This document shows positions 24,547 through 33,076 of a DNA stretch of 64,000 bases, piece by piece. The stretch comes from CAMDPA01 sp963825625. GTDB taxonomy: Bacteria > Pseudomonadota > Alphaproteobacteria > Rhizobiales > Hyphomicrobiaceae. The notes beneath the pieces are model-generated. The model was not told the origin of the DNA, made no database searches, and worked only from the letters and a program-made list of their open reading frames with translations. Where the stretch lies: assembly GCA_963825625.1 (NCBI GenBank), contig CAWGUF010000016.1, forward strand, positions 124,001-188,000, in the 5' to 3' direction. A program made the position numbers and the translations under genes. Numbering within the stretch: position 1 is the first letter of the stretch; each line of letters begins with the position of its first letter.

Positions 24547-25614
24547 CTACTTCTTCTTCCGGCAGTCTTTGCAGATCGTGAGATTGGCTGGGACGACGAC
24601 TTGCTTGGTGCGCTCCACGACCTCGTTGGGCGTGGTATAAAGCTCCTTGACGTCAGCTTCGACCTGCTCGCCGTTCTGGGGGGCCAGAGGCTGGTTGCGC
24701 TTGGCGGCCTCCGCCAGATAGGCGGGATCCTTTACCGCCTTGCTCCAGGCCAGCCGCCATGCCTTCACGGCGTCTTCCGGCACGCCGGGGGGCAGCATGT
24801 ACGGATTGTTGAAGTCATAGGGCAGACCGAAGAAGCGCAGCACCTTGCGGTCGAGATCGTTCTTCACCAGATCGACGGCGCGCTTCAGGTTTGGCCAACG
24901 CTTGTCGACCGGGCGGGCCGACAGCTGAACGAGCGGCACGAAGCTGCCATCAGCAAGCCATTGTGGGCGCGTGGTCTGCATCGACCCCAGGGTGTTGCAG
25001 TAGCCATCGATCTCGCCGCGCTCCAGCGCAATCAGTACGGTGCCGCCGCTATAACCGGCAATCGGCCGGAACTTGGTGCCGATCAATGCGTTCGTCAGCG
25101 CGGCGGAGCGAGTTGGATTGGAGGTGGCGCCGGTCGCGCCCATCACGACCTCGCGCTTCTTGGCATCCTCCAGGGATGTGATGCCGGAGCGCTTCATGAC
25201 GAAACAGATGGTATCGCCTTGCGTGATGGAGCCGATCCAACGGAATTTCGTCATGTCGTACTGGGCTTTGACCTTGCCGAGCAGCGGCTCCATCACAGGA
25301 CCGGCGTTGGTGGTTCCGATCGCCGTGCCATCCTTGGGCGCGACGTTATAAAGATACTGCATGGCCTGAATGCCGCCGCCGCCGGACATATTGCGGTAGG
25401 CGATGGCCTGGGGCTGACCCGGCAGGTGTTTCAGTACGTAGGGCAATACCGTGCGCGCGTAGCTGTCGACGCCGCCGCCCGCGCCGCCGGCGACATAAAC
25501 GTTGATCTGTTTGTCACCCAGCGTGAAGCCAGAGGCGGCGGCCGGCATGGTGGCGATGGCAGTCATCGCGGCGGCGATTGTCAGTGTGGTCGACGGACGC
25601 AACGAAATCGGCAT
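24547..25614 (-). CDS. Tripartite tricarboxylate transporter (Bug/TctC-family) solute-binding protein
   Basis: The 355-residue periplasmic protein starts at ATG 25614 with AGGAGG just before it. A signal peptide (to about residue 28, MPAAASG) is followed by INVYVAGGAGGGVDSYARTV, the ligand-cradling loop of the Bug family, and GTTNAGPVMEPLLG and GATGATSNPTRSAAL. These proteins bind carboxylates for TctAB permeases, but no tctA or tctB is nearby, as is usual for this expanded family. The C-terminus is odd: it ends CKDCRKKK, a CxxC plus basic tail not normally present. It is monocistronic, followed by a strong hairpin. Confidence 0.88.
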   Translation of the reverse strand: MPISLRPSTTLTIAAAMTAIATMPAAASGFTLGDKQINVYVAGGAGGGVDSYARTVLPYVLKHLPGQPQAIAYRNMSGGGGIQAMQYLYNVAPKDGTAIGTTNAGPVMEPLLGKVKAQYDMTKFRWIGSITQGDTICFVMKRSGITSLEDAKKREVVMGATGATSNPTRSAALTNALIGTKFRPIAGYSGGTVLIALERGEIDGYCNTLGSMQTTRPQWLADGSFVPLVQLSARPVDKRWPNLKRAVDLVKNDLDRKVLRFFGLPYDFNNPYMLPPGVPEDAVKAWRLAWSKAVKDPAYLAEAAKRNQPLAPQNGEQVEADVKELYTTPNEVVERTKQVVVPANLTICKDCRKKK

Positions 25615-25811
25615 TTTTCCTCCTCATGCTGGCCTGATCGTGCAGTCGTTGGCCATTGTTTTGAGCTACATCATGGCAGTCAGCGGGCGTGCTGAGCAGC
25701 TGGAGGGGATTTTTCGCAGGGAATCGTCAGGGTCGCAACTGTTAGGCAGAAGGCGGGAAAGATGTTGCGTATTGCTGCGTAGTCTGGCGTTCAGTCGCGC
25801 GATGCTGGCAA

Positions 25812-26186
25812 TCAGCGCGGTAGTCTGACCGTCATCTCCGCGCCGCCATAGCCTTCGACCTTGTCGTGGGCGCGCACCTTGACCTCGGCAACGCCGGCGG
25901 GGACCTTCACCCCTGTCAACTCGCGCGTGAATGGCTGCTCGTCCTCGTGCGGATGGTAGAGGATGCGGGTGCCGAGAACCTTGCCGTCAGGCGCCAGCAC
26001 GTCGAATTTGTCGGCATATTTTTTCCAGCCGGTGTCGTCTGACTTGATTGTGACATCGAAGCGCCAGGTGCCGGCACCTTGCTTGGATGCCTTGACTGCG
26101 ATGACGTCGGCTTTGCCGGCCAGCGCCGGCAGCGCACAGAGCAGGACGATGGCCAGCGCGGCGGCGGCAGTGGTGAGGGGCTTCAT
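25812..26186 (-). CDS. Small periplasmic beta-sandwich-like protein of unknown function
   Basis: The 124-residue protein has a clear signal peptide (residues 1-23, ending LPALAGK). The mature part alternates beta strands: ADVIAVKASKQGAGTWRFDV, KFDVLAPDGKVLGTRILYHP, then HEDEQPFTRELTGVKVPAG and EVKVRAHDKVEGYGGAEMTV. The HPHEDE segment is rich in possible metal ligands. I do not recognise a named family; the pattern resembles small secreted Ig-like proteins. It is a single gene divergent from the DctPQM operon. Confidence 0.65.
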   Translation of the reverse strand: MKPLTTAAAALAIVLLCALPALAGKADVIAVKASKQGAGTWRFDVTIKSDDTGWKKYADKFDVLAPDGKVLGTRILYHPHEDEQPFTRELTGVKVPAGVAEVKVRAHDKVEGYGGAEMTVRLPR

Positions 26187-26397
26187 CGGGCTTCTCCCTG
26201 GCGTGTCTGGTGGGCTTTGGTCTGGCTAACATGTGTCAGCCTGAACGTGCGCTCAAAAGCTCGTGTGCCGGCAACATCCCTTGAGCGGGGTGCGGCGCAG
26301 GAGGGTGCATTCTATTGCCGAGCGGTTGGATTGCTGACAGACTGCGGGGAAAAGGGCCTGCAGACTGAACATGGTCCGCTCAGATAGGAGGATTCAC

Positions 26398-27444
26398 ATG
26401 CGTTATGCCCGGGCCGCTCGCCTTGCTATGGTGGCCGCTATATTCATCTTGCCGGCAACGCTTCCCGCGGCTGCGCAGGAGTTCAAATTCAAGCTCGCGC
26501 ATTTCGTGACGCCAAAGCACTCGGTCTCCATGTGGATGGAGAACTGGTCGAAGAAGATCGAGGCGGATTCGAAGGGCGCGATCAAGTTCGATTACTTCCC
26601 CGGTGCGCAGCTGGGACCGCCGCCGAAATACTACGAGATCGCGCGCACCGGCCAAGCCGACGTCGTGCAGATGGTGCACGGTTTCACGCCAGGGCGGTTT
26701 CCGCTGAACGAGATCTCCAATCTGCCCTACATGATGGGCAGCGGCGAGATAGGCGCCAAGGTGCTGAACGATCCGGAGTTGCGCAAGCTGCTTGAGCCTG
26801 AGCACAAGGGCGTCAAGGTGCTGCTGTTGATGACGCACCAGCCCGGCAACATCAACATGGCGAAGGAGGCGGTGAAGACGGTCGAGGACCTGAAAGGCAA
26901 GCGGATCCGCTTCTCCTCCGCCACCATCAAGGAGTTCATCGTGGCGCTGGGCGGGACGCCGGTCGGCATGCCACCGACGCAGATCGCTGAATCGATGCAG
27001 AAAGGCACGATCGACGGCGCATTCATCGACTACGGCGGGGCCGGCATCGGCTTCAAGATGGGGCCGGTGACCAAGTACACGACGGAGATGTACTCCTATA
27101 CGACCAGCTTCTGCATCTGCATGAACGAGAAGAGCTACCAGAAGCTTCCAGCCAATCTGAGGAAGCTGATCGACGATTCCATGAAGGGGGTCGAGAAAGC
27201 GGTCGGTCACGAGTGGGACAAGCTCGACGAGCTGGGCAAGAACGTGATGATGAAGAGCGGCATGACGCCAGTCAGGCTGTCGAAGGCGGAGGACGACAGG
27301 TTCCGCGCCATCGGCGCCAAGGTCGCGGAGGCCAAGCTTGCCGAGCTGGAGAAAAAGGGGCTTCCAGCGCGCAAGGTCTACAATCTCATGAAGTCGCTTG
27401 CCGCCAAGCACGAGAAGACGTCGCGCAACTTCTGGACCCAGTAG
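26398..27444 (+). CDS. dctP: TRAP transporter solute-binding protein DctP
   Basis: The 348-residue periplasmic protein has GGAGG before ATG 26398 and a signal peptide ending near AAAQE. Blocks of the DctP family are present: KLAHFVTPKHSVSMWMENW, FDYFPGAQLGPPPKYYE, ADVVQMVHGF, the ligand-carboxylate arginine segment LKGKRIRFSS, and VGMPPTQIAESMQKGTIDG. It delivers a carboxylate-type ligand to the DctQM permease encoded directly downstream (6-base gap). The substrate is probably an organic acid. It is the first gene of a three-gene operon. Confidence 0.93.
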   Translation: MRYARAARLAMVAAIFILPATLPAAAQEFKFKLAHFVTPKHSVSMWMENWSKKIEADSKGAIKFDYFPGAQLGPPPKYYEIARTGQADVVQMVHGFTPGRFPLNEISNLPYMMGSGEIGAKVLNDPELRKLLEPEHKGVKVLLLMTHQPGNINMAKEAVKTVEDLKGKRIRFSSATIKEFIVALGGTPVGMPPTQIAESMQKGTIDGAFIDYGGAGIGFKMGPVTKYTTEMYSYTTSFCICMNEKSYQKLPANLRKLIDDSMKGVEKAVGHEWDKLDELGKNVMMKSGMTPVRLSKAEDDRFRAIGAKVAEAKLAELEKKGLPARKVYNLMKSLAAKHEKTSRNFWTQ

Positions 27445-27450
27445 ACGGGC

Positions 27451-28020
27451 ATGGCCGGAGAGACCGAAGTCACACCGACCGAACCGCTCAAGGCGGCGGC
27501 GAAGCCGTTAGGGCTGGTCGCTGCTGCCATTCTCGTCTTCATGATGCTGTACACAACCGTGACGGTCGTGATGCGGGAGGTCTTCGACACGCCTGTGCTG
27601 GGGGTTGTGGAGGTGATGGAGCTGGCGCTGGTCGGCCTCATCTTCGTGTCGATGCCGGTCGTGTTTTTGCGTGACGACAACATTGCAGTCGACGTGATCG
27701 ATCAGGTGGTGCCGCGATGGGTGCGCAATGTGCTGCGCACACTCGGGCTCTTACTCGCGTTCGGATGGCTGGCGGTGATGATGATCCGCATGTATCCGCT
27801 GTTCTACGACAAGTGGGAATTTGCAGAAGTGACCATGACATTGTCGATCAGCCGGTGGATCCACTGGGTGATTATTATGGTTGGATTCGCGCTGTCGGTT
27901 GCGGCCGCGGCGTGGGTGCTGACGCACTATCTGCGCTTCGGGTTTCCACGCGACGTGACGATCGATGGCGGAGCGGTAACCAAGGCCAACGCCGGCAATA
28001 GTCGATCCGAGACGTCATGA
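27451..28020 (+). CDS. dctQ: TRAP transporter small permease DctQ
   Basis: The 189-residue protein has four predicted helices in the DctQ pattern: the first around LGLVAAAILVFMMLYTTVTV, then VMRE VFDTPVLGVVEVMELA typical of the family, and a terminal pair. It joins DctM in the sodium-driven permease. It lies 6 bases after dctP and overlaps dctM by 4 bases (ATGA), so the three are cotranslated. Confidence 0.92.
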   Translation: MAGETEVTPTEPLKAAAKPLGLVAAAILVFMMLYTTVTVVMREVFDTPVLGVVEVMELALVGLIFVSMPVVFLRDDNIAVDVIDQVVPRWVRNVLRTLGLLLAFGWLAVMMIRMYPLFYDKWEFAEVTMTLSISRWIHWVIIMVGFALSVAAAAWVLTHYLRFGFPRDVTIDGGAVTKANAGNSRSETS

Positions 28021-29321
28021 GCACACAGCTGATCGGACTGATCTCGCTTGTGGGGCTGTTTGGCCTCATCATGCTGCGGGTGCCGGTTGCAGTCGCGATG
28101 GGCGTGGTGGGCGTGCTCGGCTATGCGGCGATCGACGGGTGGGAACGGGCGCTGTCAGCGGCAGCGTCGACGCCCTACGACCTCACCCAACAGTATTCGC
28201 TGACGGTCGTGCCGTTGTTCGTGCTGATGGGGGTCGTGGCATCGCACTCTGGCATCTCGGCGGATCTCTACCGGGCCGCCAATGCACTTTTTAGCGGTTT
28301 TCGCGGCGCCTTGGCGATGGGTACGATCGGGGCCTGCGCGGGCTTCGGCGCGATCTGCGGCTCCTCGCTGGCAACGGCGGCGACGATGACCAAGGTGGCG
28401 ATCCCGGAGATGCGTCGCTACGGCTACGACGAACGGATCGCCACAGGCACGGTCGCGTCAGGCGGCATCCTTGGTGTTCTCATTCCGCCGTCGGTCGTGC
28501 TCGTGGTGTATGCCATCATCGCCGAACAGGGTGTGCCGCAATTGTTCGCCGCCGCATTGTTTCCCGGGCTGATGATGGCATTCCTGCATCTTGTCGTGAT
28601 TGCGGGGATCGGTTGGCTGCAGCCGCATCGGCTGCCGCGCAGCGAGGCCATGCCGCTGGCTCAGCGTATCATGGAGCTTGGCCGGCTGTGGAAGATCGTC
28701 GTGCTGTTCGGCATTGCAGTCGGCGGGATCTATTCGGGTTTCATGAGCCCGACGGAGTCGGCAGCCATTGCTGCATTCACCGCGATCGTGATCGCTTTTG
28801 CAACGCGCAGCATGACTTGGAGCGAGTTGCTGGATGCGCTGATGGAGACCGTATGGACCACCGGCATCTTGTTCGTGATCGTGATCGGGGCATTTCTATT
28901 CTCGTATTTCATGGCGCTGACGCAGCTGCCGAACGCGGCCACCGCATGGGTCATGGACCTGGGGTTGGCGCCGTGGATGGTGATGGTGATGATCGTGCTG
29001 TTCTACGTGGTGTTGGGCTGCTTCCTCGATGCCATCTCGATGATCCTGATCACCGTGCCCGTATTCCTGCCGCTGGCGACCTCGGTGGGCTATGACGGCA
29101 TCTGGTTCGGGATCCTGGTGCTGGTGGCGGTGGAGGTGGGCATGATCACGCCGCCGGTGGGCCTGAACATCTTCGTGGTGCGTGCGCAGCTACCCGACAT
29201 CGCGCTGGCCGACGTCTATCGCGGCATCGTGCCGTTCCTGTTCGCGCATTTCGCGCTGATTGCAATGCTGCTGGTGTTTCCCGCGCTGGCGCTGTGGTTG
29301 CCTGGCGTGCTCTACAAATAG
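28017..29321 (+). CDS. dctM: TRAP transporter large permease DctM
   Basis: The 434-residue protein has about twelve helices and the DctM family motifs: FGAICGSSLATAATMTKVAI, GILGVLIPPSVVLVVYAII, FMSPTESAAIAAF, CFLDAISMILITVPVFLPL and GMITPPVGLNIFVV. It forms the sodium-coupled elevator permease with DctQ. It is the last gene of the dctPQM operon, and the NMT1-like gene begins about 110 bases later on the same strand and could be read through. Confidence 0.94.
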   Translation: MSTQLIGLISLVGLFGLIMLRVPVAVAMGVVGVLGYAAIDGWERALSAAASTPYDLTQQYSLTVVPLFVLMGVVASHSGISADLYRAANALFSGFRGALAMGTIGACAGFGAICGSSLATAATMTKVAIPEMRRYGYDERIATGTVASGGILGVLIPPSVVLVVYAIIAEQGVPQLFAAALFPGLMMAFLHLVVIAGIGWLQPHRLPRSEAMPLAQRIMELGRLWKIVVLFGIAVGGIYSGFMSPTESAAIAAFTAIVIAFATRSMTWSELLDALMETVWTTGILFVIVIGAFLFSYFMALTQLPNAATAWVMDLGLAPWMVMVMIVLFYVVLGCFLDAISMILITVPVFLPLATSVGYDGIWFGILVLVAVEVGMITPPVGLNIFVVRAQLPDIALADVYRGIVPFLFAHFALIAMLLVFPALALWLPGVLYK

Positions 29322-29430
29322 CGTCGGTGTCCGCGGAATTCGGCCGGGAGGCGGTGACGTGTTGCGTCGCGGCTCCGGTCCCTGCATAAATGGCGCCGGA
29401 CCCCATCAGGAACAGACGGAGCACGCCACC

Positions 29431-30363
29431 ATGGCCGCGATGACGATCGCCATTCCCGACATGATCTCGAACTCATATTTTCCGGCCTGTGCCGCCGTGG
29501 AGCTGGGCTTCTTCAAGGACGAAGGCCTGGACGTGGGGCTGGAGCTGATCCCGCCGGTCGATAAGACGCTGGAAGAGCTGCGCGACGGCAAGATCCACTT
29601 CGTAGGCGGCTCGGCGCATTCGATGCCGCACGCATTTCCGGAATGGCAGGGTGGCAAGGTCATCTGCGCGCAGGCGCAGCACATGTACTGGTTTTTGATC
29701 CTGCACAAGAAGTTCAACGCGGCCAAGGGCGATATCGCAAAGATCAAGGGGCTCAGCGTCGGCGCCGCACCGCTGGTCAACCTGGGCCTCAAGCAGCTGT
29801 TGAAGGAAGCCGGCATCGACGAGGACAAGGACGGCGTGAAGATCGGGCCGGTTCCCGGCGCGTTCCTCGGGCCCAACAAGAATTTCGGGGTTGCGGCGGC
29901 GAAGGCGCTCGAAGCGGGGCTGATCGACGGCTTCTGGGCCAATGGCATGGGAGCGGAGGTTGCTGTGCGGGGCGGCTGGGGCACGATGGTCATCGACGCG
30001 CGCCGTGGTGACGGTCCGCCGAAGGCCAAGTTCTACACGATGGCGGCGATCATGACCTCCGACAAGATGATCAAGGACAATCCGGCTGCCGTGGCCGGGG
30101 CAGTGCGAGCGATCGTGAAGACGCAGAAGGCGCTCAAGGCGGACGTGTCGCTGGCCACCAAGGTCGGCCAGAAGCTGTTCCCGGAGTACGAGGCCTCGCT
30201 GATTGCGGAGCTGATCCAGCGGGATCTACCCTACTATGACGCGACCGTGAGCCCTGAGTTCGTCGCAGGTATGACCGAGTTCCAGCGCAACGTCGGCCTC
30301 ATCAAGGGCACGCCGAAGTACGAGGATGTGGTCGCCACCCAGTTCACGCAGTACTGGGTGTGA
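29431..30363 (+). CDS. NMT1/THI5-like (SsuA-type) binding-fold protein without signal peptide, copy 1
   Basis: The 310-residue protein starts at ATG 29431 (GGAG upstream) with AMTIAIPDMISNSYFPAC, so the fold begins at the first residues and no leader is present. It has the two-domain SsuA/NMT1 fold (SYFPACAAVELGFFKDEGLD, GKIHFVGGSAHSMPHAF, NFGVAAAKALEAGLIDG). It shares about two thirds of its residues with the gene at 31011. No ABC permease or ATPase is nearby. Lack of export suggests a cytosolic role, perhaps as an enzyme or sensor, unless an upstream start was missed. It is followed 30 bases later by an isochorismatase-family gene. Confidence 0.8.
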   Translation: MAAMTIAIPDMISNSYFPACAAVELGFFKDEGLDVGLELIPPVDKTLEELRDGKIHFVGGSAHSMPHAFPEWQGGKVICAQAQHMYWFLILHKKFNAAKGDIAKIKGLSVGAAPLVNLGLKQLLKEAGIDEDKDGVKIGPVPGAFLGPNKNFGVAAAKALEAGLIDGFWANGMGAEVAVRGGWGTMVIDARRGDGPPKAKFYTMAAIMTSDKMIKDNPAAVAGAVRAIVKTQKALKADVSLATKVGQKLFPEYEASLIAELIQRDLPYYDATVSPEFVAGMTEFQRNVGLIKGTPKYEDVVATQFTQYWV

Positions 30364-30393
30364 GGCGGTTCGTCCGATTTGCGAGGTAAAACG

Positions 30394-31014
30394 ATGGCCG
30401 ACCTCGACGTCTACAAGAAGCAGAACTTCGGCAACTCGTCCGGGTTCGGCGAAAGACCGGCACTGGTGATCGTTGATTTCGTCAATGGGTTCAATGATCC
30501 GAATGCTTTCGGGGGTGGCAACATTCCCGAGGCGATCGCCGCGGCGCGGCGGTTGCTGGCGGCGGTGCGCAAAGCCGGCCTTCCGGTAGCGTTCACGCGC
30601 GTGGTCTATGCCGACGACGGCGCGGACCACGGCGTTTTCTGCCTGAAGGCGCCGGGGCTCAAGAGCCTTACCGAAACGGCGCACGCAAGCCAGATTGTGC
30701 CGGAGCTGGAGCCGGTAGCAGGCGAGTACGTCATTCGCAAGACGCAGCCGTCCGCGTTTTTCGGCACGAACCTCGCGAACTGGCTGATTTCCAAGGGTGT
30801 CGATACGCTGATTGTCACCGGGTGCACGACGTCAGGCTGTGTGCGGGCGACGGTGATCGATTCGATGAGCTACAACTTCCGTACGATCGTGGCGCGTGAT
30901 GCGGTCGGTGACCGGGCGATTGGTCCGCACGAAGCGAACCTGTTCGATATGGCTCAGAAGTATGCCGACCTGATGACCGTGGAGGAGGTTGCGGCTCGCC
31001 TGCGTGGGGCATGA
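30394..31014 (+). CDS. Isochorismatase-family amidohydrolase (N-carbamoylsarcosine amidase-like)
   Basis: The 206-residue cytosolic protein starts at ATG 30394 with GAGGT upstream. Catalytic residues of the family are visible: Asp in ALVIVDFVNGF, Lys in YVIRKTQPSAFFGT, and nucleophile Cys in VTGCTTSGCVRATVIDSM. The N-terminal DVYKKQNFGNSSGFGERPA matches the N-carbamoylsarcosine amidase/maleamate amidase branch, which hydrolyses terminal amides to acid and ammonia. It sits between two paralogous NMT1-like proteins and overlaps the second by 4 bases (ATGA), so the three probably work on one compound. Confidence 0.87.
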   Translation: MADLDVYKKQNFGNSSGFGERPALVIVDFVNGFNDPNAFGGGNIPEAIAAARRLLAAVRKAGLPVAFTRVVYADDGADHGVFCLKAPGLKSLTETAHASQIVPELEPVAGEYVIRKTQPSAFFGTNLANWLISKGVDTLIVTGCTTSGCVRATVIDSMSYNFRTIVARDAVGDRAIGPHEANLFDMAQKYADLMTVEEVAARLRGA

Positions 31015-31931
31015 AGATTGGTATTCCCGATCTGATATCGCCGTCGTATTTCGTGGCGATCGCTGCCTGCGAGCTGGGCATGTTCGCGGCCGAGGGCATC
31101 GATATGGACTGGGAGCTCGTTGTCCCGGTCGACCAGCTGATGCCGCGGTTGCGGGACGGCGACATCGACTTCGTCGGAGGTCCGGCGCATTTCACCCCGC
31201 AGGCGTTTGCCGAGTGGAAAGGCGCCAAGATCGTCGCGGCGCAATCACAGGGGTTGTACTGGTTCCTCGTGTTGCGGGCCGATATTGGCGCACGGCGTGG
31301 CGAGATCGGTGCCGTTAGAGGGCTGAAAATCGGTGCTGCGCCACTTGTCGATCTGACCTTGCGGCAACTGCTGGTGGAAGCCGGGATCGATATCGTAAGA
31401 GATAAGGTCGAGATCGTCGGCGTTCCCGGCGTTTTTCTTGGCGACAACCTGAACTTCGGGGTTGCGGCGGCGAAGGCGCTGGAAGCTGGTATCATCGACG
31501 GTTTCTGGGCAAACGGCATGGGCGCTGAGATTGCGGCTCGCAGCGGTGCAGGTTCGGTAGTGCTGGATCCGCGCCGTGGCGATGGTCCGCCGAACGCCAG
31601 GTACTTCAATCAGCCGTCGATCGTCACGACAGAGGCGATGATCGAGCGCAAGCCTGATATCGTTGCCGGTGTCGTGCGGGCTGTGGTCAAGACGCAGGAT
31701 GCCCTGAAGGCAGACGTATCGCTTGCGGCGAAGGTCGGTGCGAAACTGTTTCCTGCGTCCGAAGCGAAACTGATCGGGGAACTGATACGGCGCGATCTGC
31801 CCTACTATAAGGCCACTGTGAGTCGCGAATTCGTGTCCGGGATGACCGCGTTTCAACGCAATGTCGGCCTTATCAAGGGCCATCCCGGCTATGAGGATGT
31901 CGTGGCCGCCCCATTCTCGACGTACTGGTAG
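31011..31931 (+). CDS. NMT1/THI5-like binding-fold protein without signal peptide, copy 2
   Basis: The 306-residue protein starts at ATG 31011, overlapping the stop of the isochorismatase-family gene, with MKIGIPDLISPSYFVAIAAC as its first residues, so again there is no signal peptide. It is a paralogue of the gene at 29431 throughout: GDIDFVGGPAHFTPQAFAEW, LKIGAAPLVDLTLRQLL, NFGVAAAKALEAGIIDGFWA and DLPYYKATVSREFVSGM. A tandem duplication that kept the hydrolase between the copies is likely. No ABC transporter genes accompany it. Confidence 0.8.
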   Translation: MKIGIPDLISPSYFVAIAACELGMFAAEGIDMDWELVVPVDQLMPRLRDGDIDFVGGPAHFTPQAFAEWKGAKIVAAQSQGLYWFLVLRADIGARRGEIGAVRGLKIGAAPLVDLTLRQLLVEAGIDIVRDKVEIVGVPGVFLGDNLNFGVAAAKALEAGIIDGFWANGMGAEIAARSGAGSVVLDPRRGDGPPNARYFNQPSIVTTEAMIERKPDIVAGVVRAVVKTQDALKADVSLAAKVGAKLFPASEAKLIGELIRRDLPYYKATVSREFVSGMTAFQRNVGLIKGHPGYEDVVAAPFSTYW

Positions 31932-32007
31932 ACTGCATCGTGTGAACGAGCGGGTTGCCAGCTGGAGCGGCGCCTTGCAGCAGTTCACGCCAACAGGAGA
32001 ACTCACA

Positions 32008-32925
32008 TTGTCGAGCCAATCCCCGGGCCTGCTGAGGCAATTCGCGGCCGAGCTGGCCGAGCTGACCGGCCGCGCGGCCCCCGCAACACTAGCAATCGAT
32101 ACCGGCAGGTGCCAGATCAGCGGGTTCCTTTGGCAACCGGACATGGTCGTTACTGCGGCCGAACCGCTGGAGGACGCGGGGGCCCAAGATCTGTGCATCA
32201 CGAGCAGCAGCGGCTCGACCAGCGGGCGCATCGTGGGAATGGATCTGACGACCGACGTCGCGCTGGTCAAATTGGGGACGCCGATAGACGTTGTTCGGTT
32301 GGTGCCGGACGCCGGTGCCGTTCCGGCCGTGTGCGATGTTGCGGTCGTGGTTGGCAGGTCACGTGATGGCGTTTCGTGTGCGGCGGGCACAGTGACGCTG
32401 GCTGGTGAGGCGTGGGAAAGCCTGCGTGGCGGCCGGATCGACCGCCGCATCCGGCTGGACAACAACCTGGAGCGACATCAGGAGGGTGGGCCGGTGCTCG
32501 ACGCCGATGGCCGTTGTATCGGTATGGCCGTGCTCGCGCCGCAGCGGCGGGCGATTGTCATCCCGTCGGCCACAATCGTTCGCGTCGCTGCGGAGCTGCT
32601 CGAGCATGGGCGCGTCAAGCGCGGCTATTTCGGTGTTGCCGGACAGCGGGTGCGTGTCGAGCCGGTCGGGGCAGACGGGGTGGATGGGGACCAGCCGAAG
32701 GGGCTGCTTGTGGTCCGGCTCGATCGCAAAGGGCCGGCGTGGCTGGCTGGGCTGCGCCAGGGCGACATCGTCACACGTATCGACGGGAGGGGGGTCTCGT
32801 CGCCGCGCGGGCTGCGGCGGATGCTTGGGCCGGACACGGTCGGGCGGACGGTTCCGTGCGAGTTCGTGCGTGCGGGCAAGGCCGAGCGGGTCAGCGTGTT
32901 GATCGCGGAGATCGGTCGCGGTTGA
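32008..32925 (+). CDS. HtrA-like PDZ protein with lost catalytic residues
   Basis: The preferred start is TTG 32008, because AGGAGA lies 7 bases upstream; GTG 31942 is in frame but lacks such a site. The 305-residue product has a chymotrypsin-like domain and a PDZ domain (YFGVAGQRVRVEPVG, WLAGLRQGDIVTRIDG). The catalytic His motif VVTNAHVV reads VVTAAEPL, the Asp is kept (DLTTDVALVKL), and the Ser motif GNSGGPL reads HQEGGPVLD. Two of three triad residues are therefore missing and proteolysis is unlikely. No signal peptide is seen, so it may be a cytosolic adaptor. It follows the NMT1-like gene by 76 bases. Confidence 0.75.
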   Translation: MSSQSPGLLRQFAAELAELTGRAAPATLAIDTGRCQISGFLWQPDMVVTAAEPLEDAGAQDLCITSSSGSTSGRIVGMDLTTDVALVKLGTPIDVVRLVPDAGAVPAVCDVAVVVGRSRDGVSCAAGTVTLAGEAWESLRGGRIDRRIRLDNNLERHQEGGPVLDADGRCIGMAVLAPQRRAIVIPSATIVRVAAELLEHGRVKRGYFGVAGQRVRVEPVGADGVDGDQPKGLLVVRLDRKGPAWLAGLRQGDIVTRIDGRGVSSPRGLRRMLGPDTVGRTVPCEFVRAGKAERVSVLIAEIGRG

Positions 32926-33076
32926 TAAAGAACCGGCCAGTGGGTGCGTGACCAAGGGTGCGTAACCAAGGGAATTGATACCGGTTGTGCGGTGGACGTA
33001 GCATCTGCAAGGTGAAGACCTGCCAGTCCGCTGGATGCAGGCGGACGGTGGTGCGAGGAAGCAATACGGGATCAGC

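Noticed and set aside
29431..30363. THI5-type thiamine pyrimidine synthase
   Set aside because: The fold matches, but the cysteine-rich motif typical of yeast THI5 is absent and there is no thiamine gene nearby.
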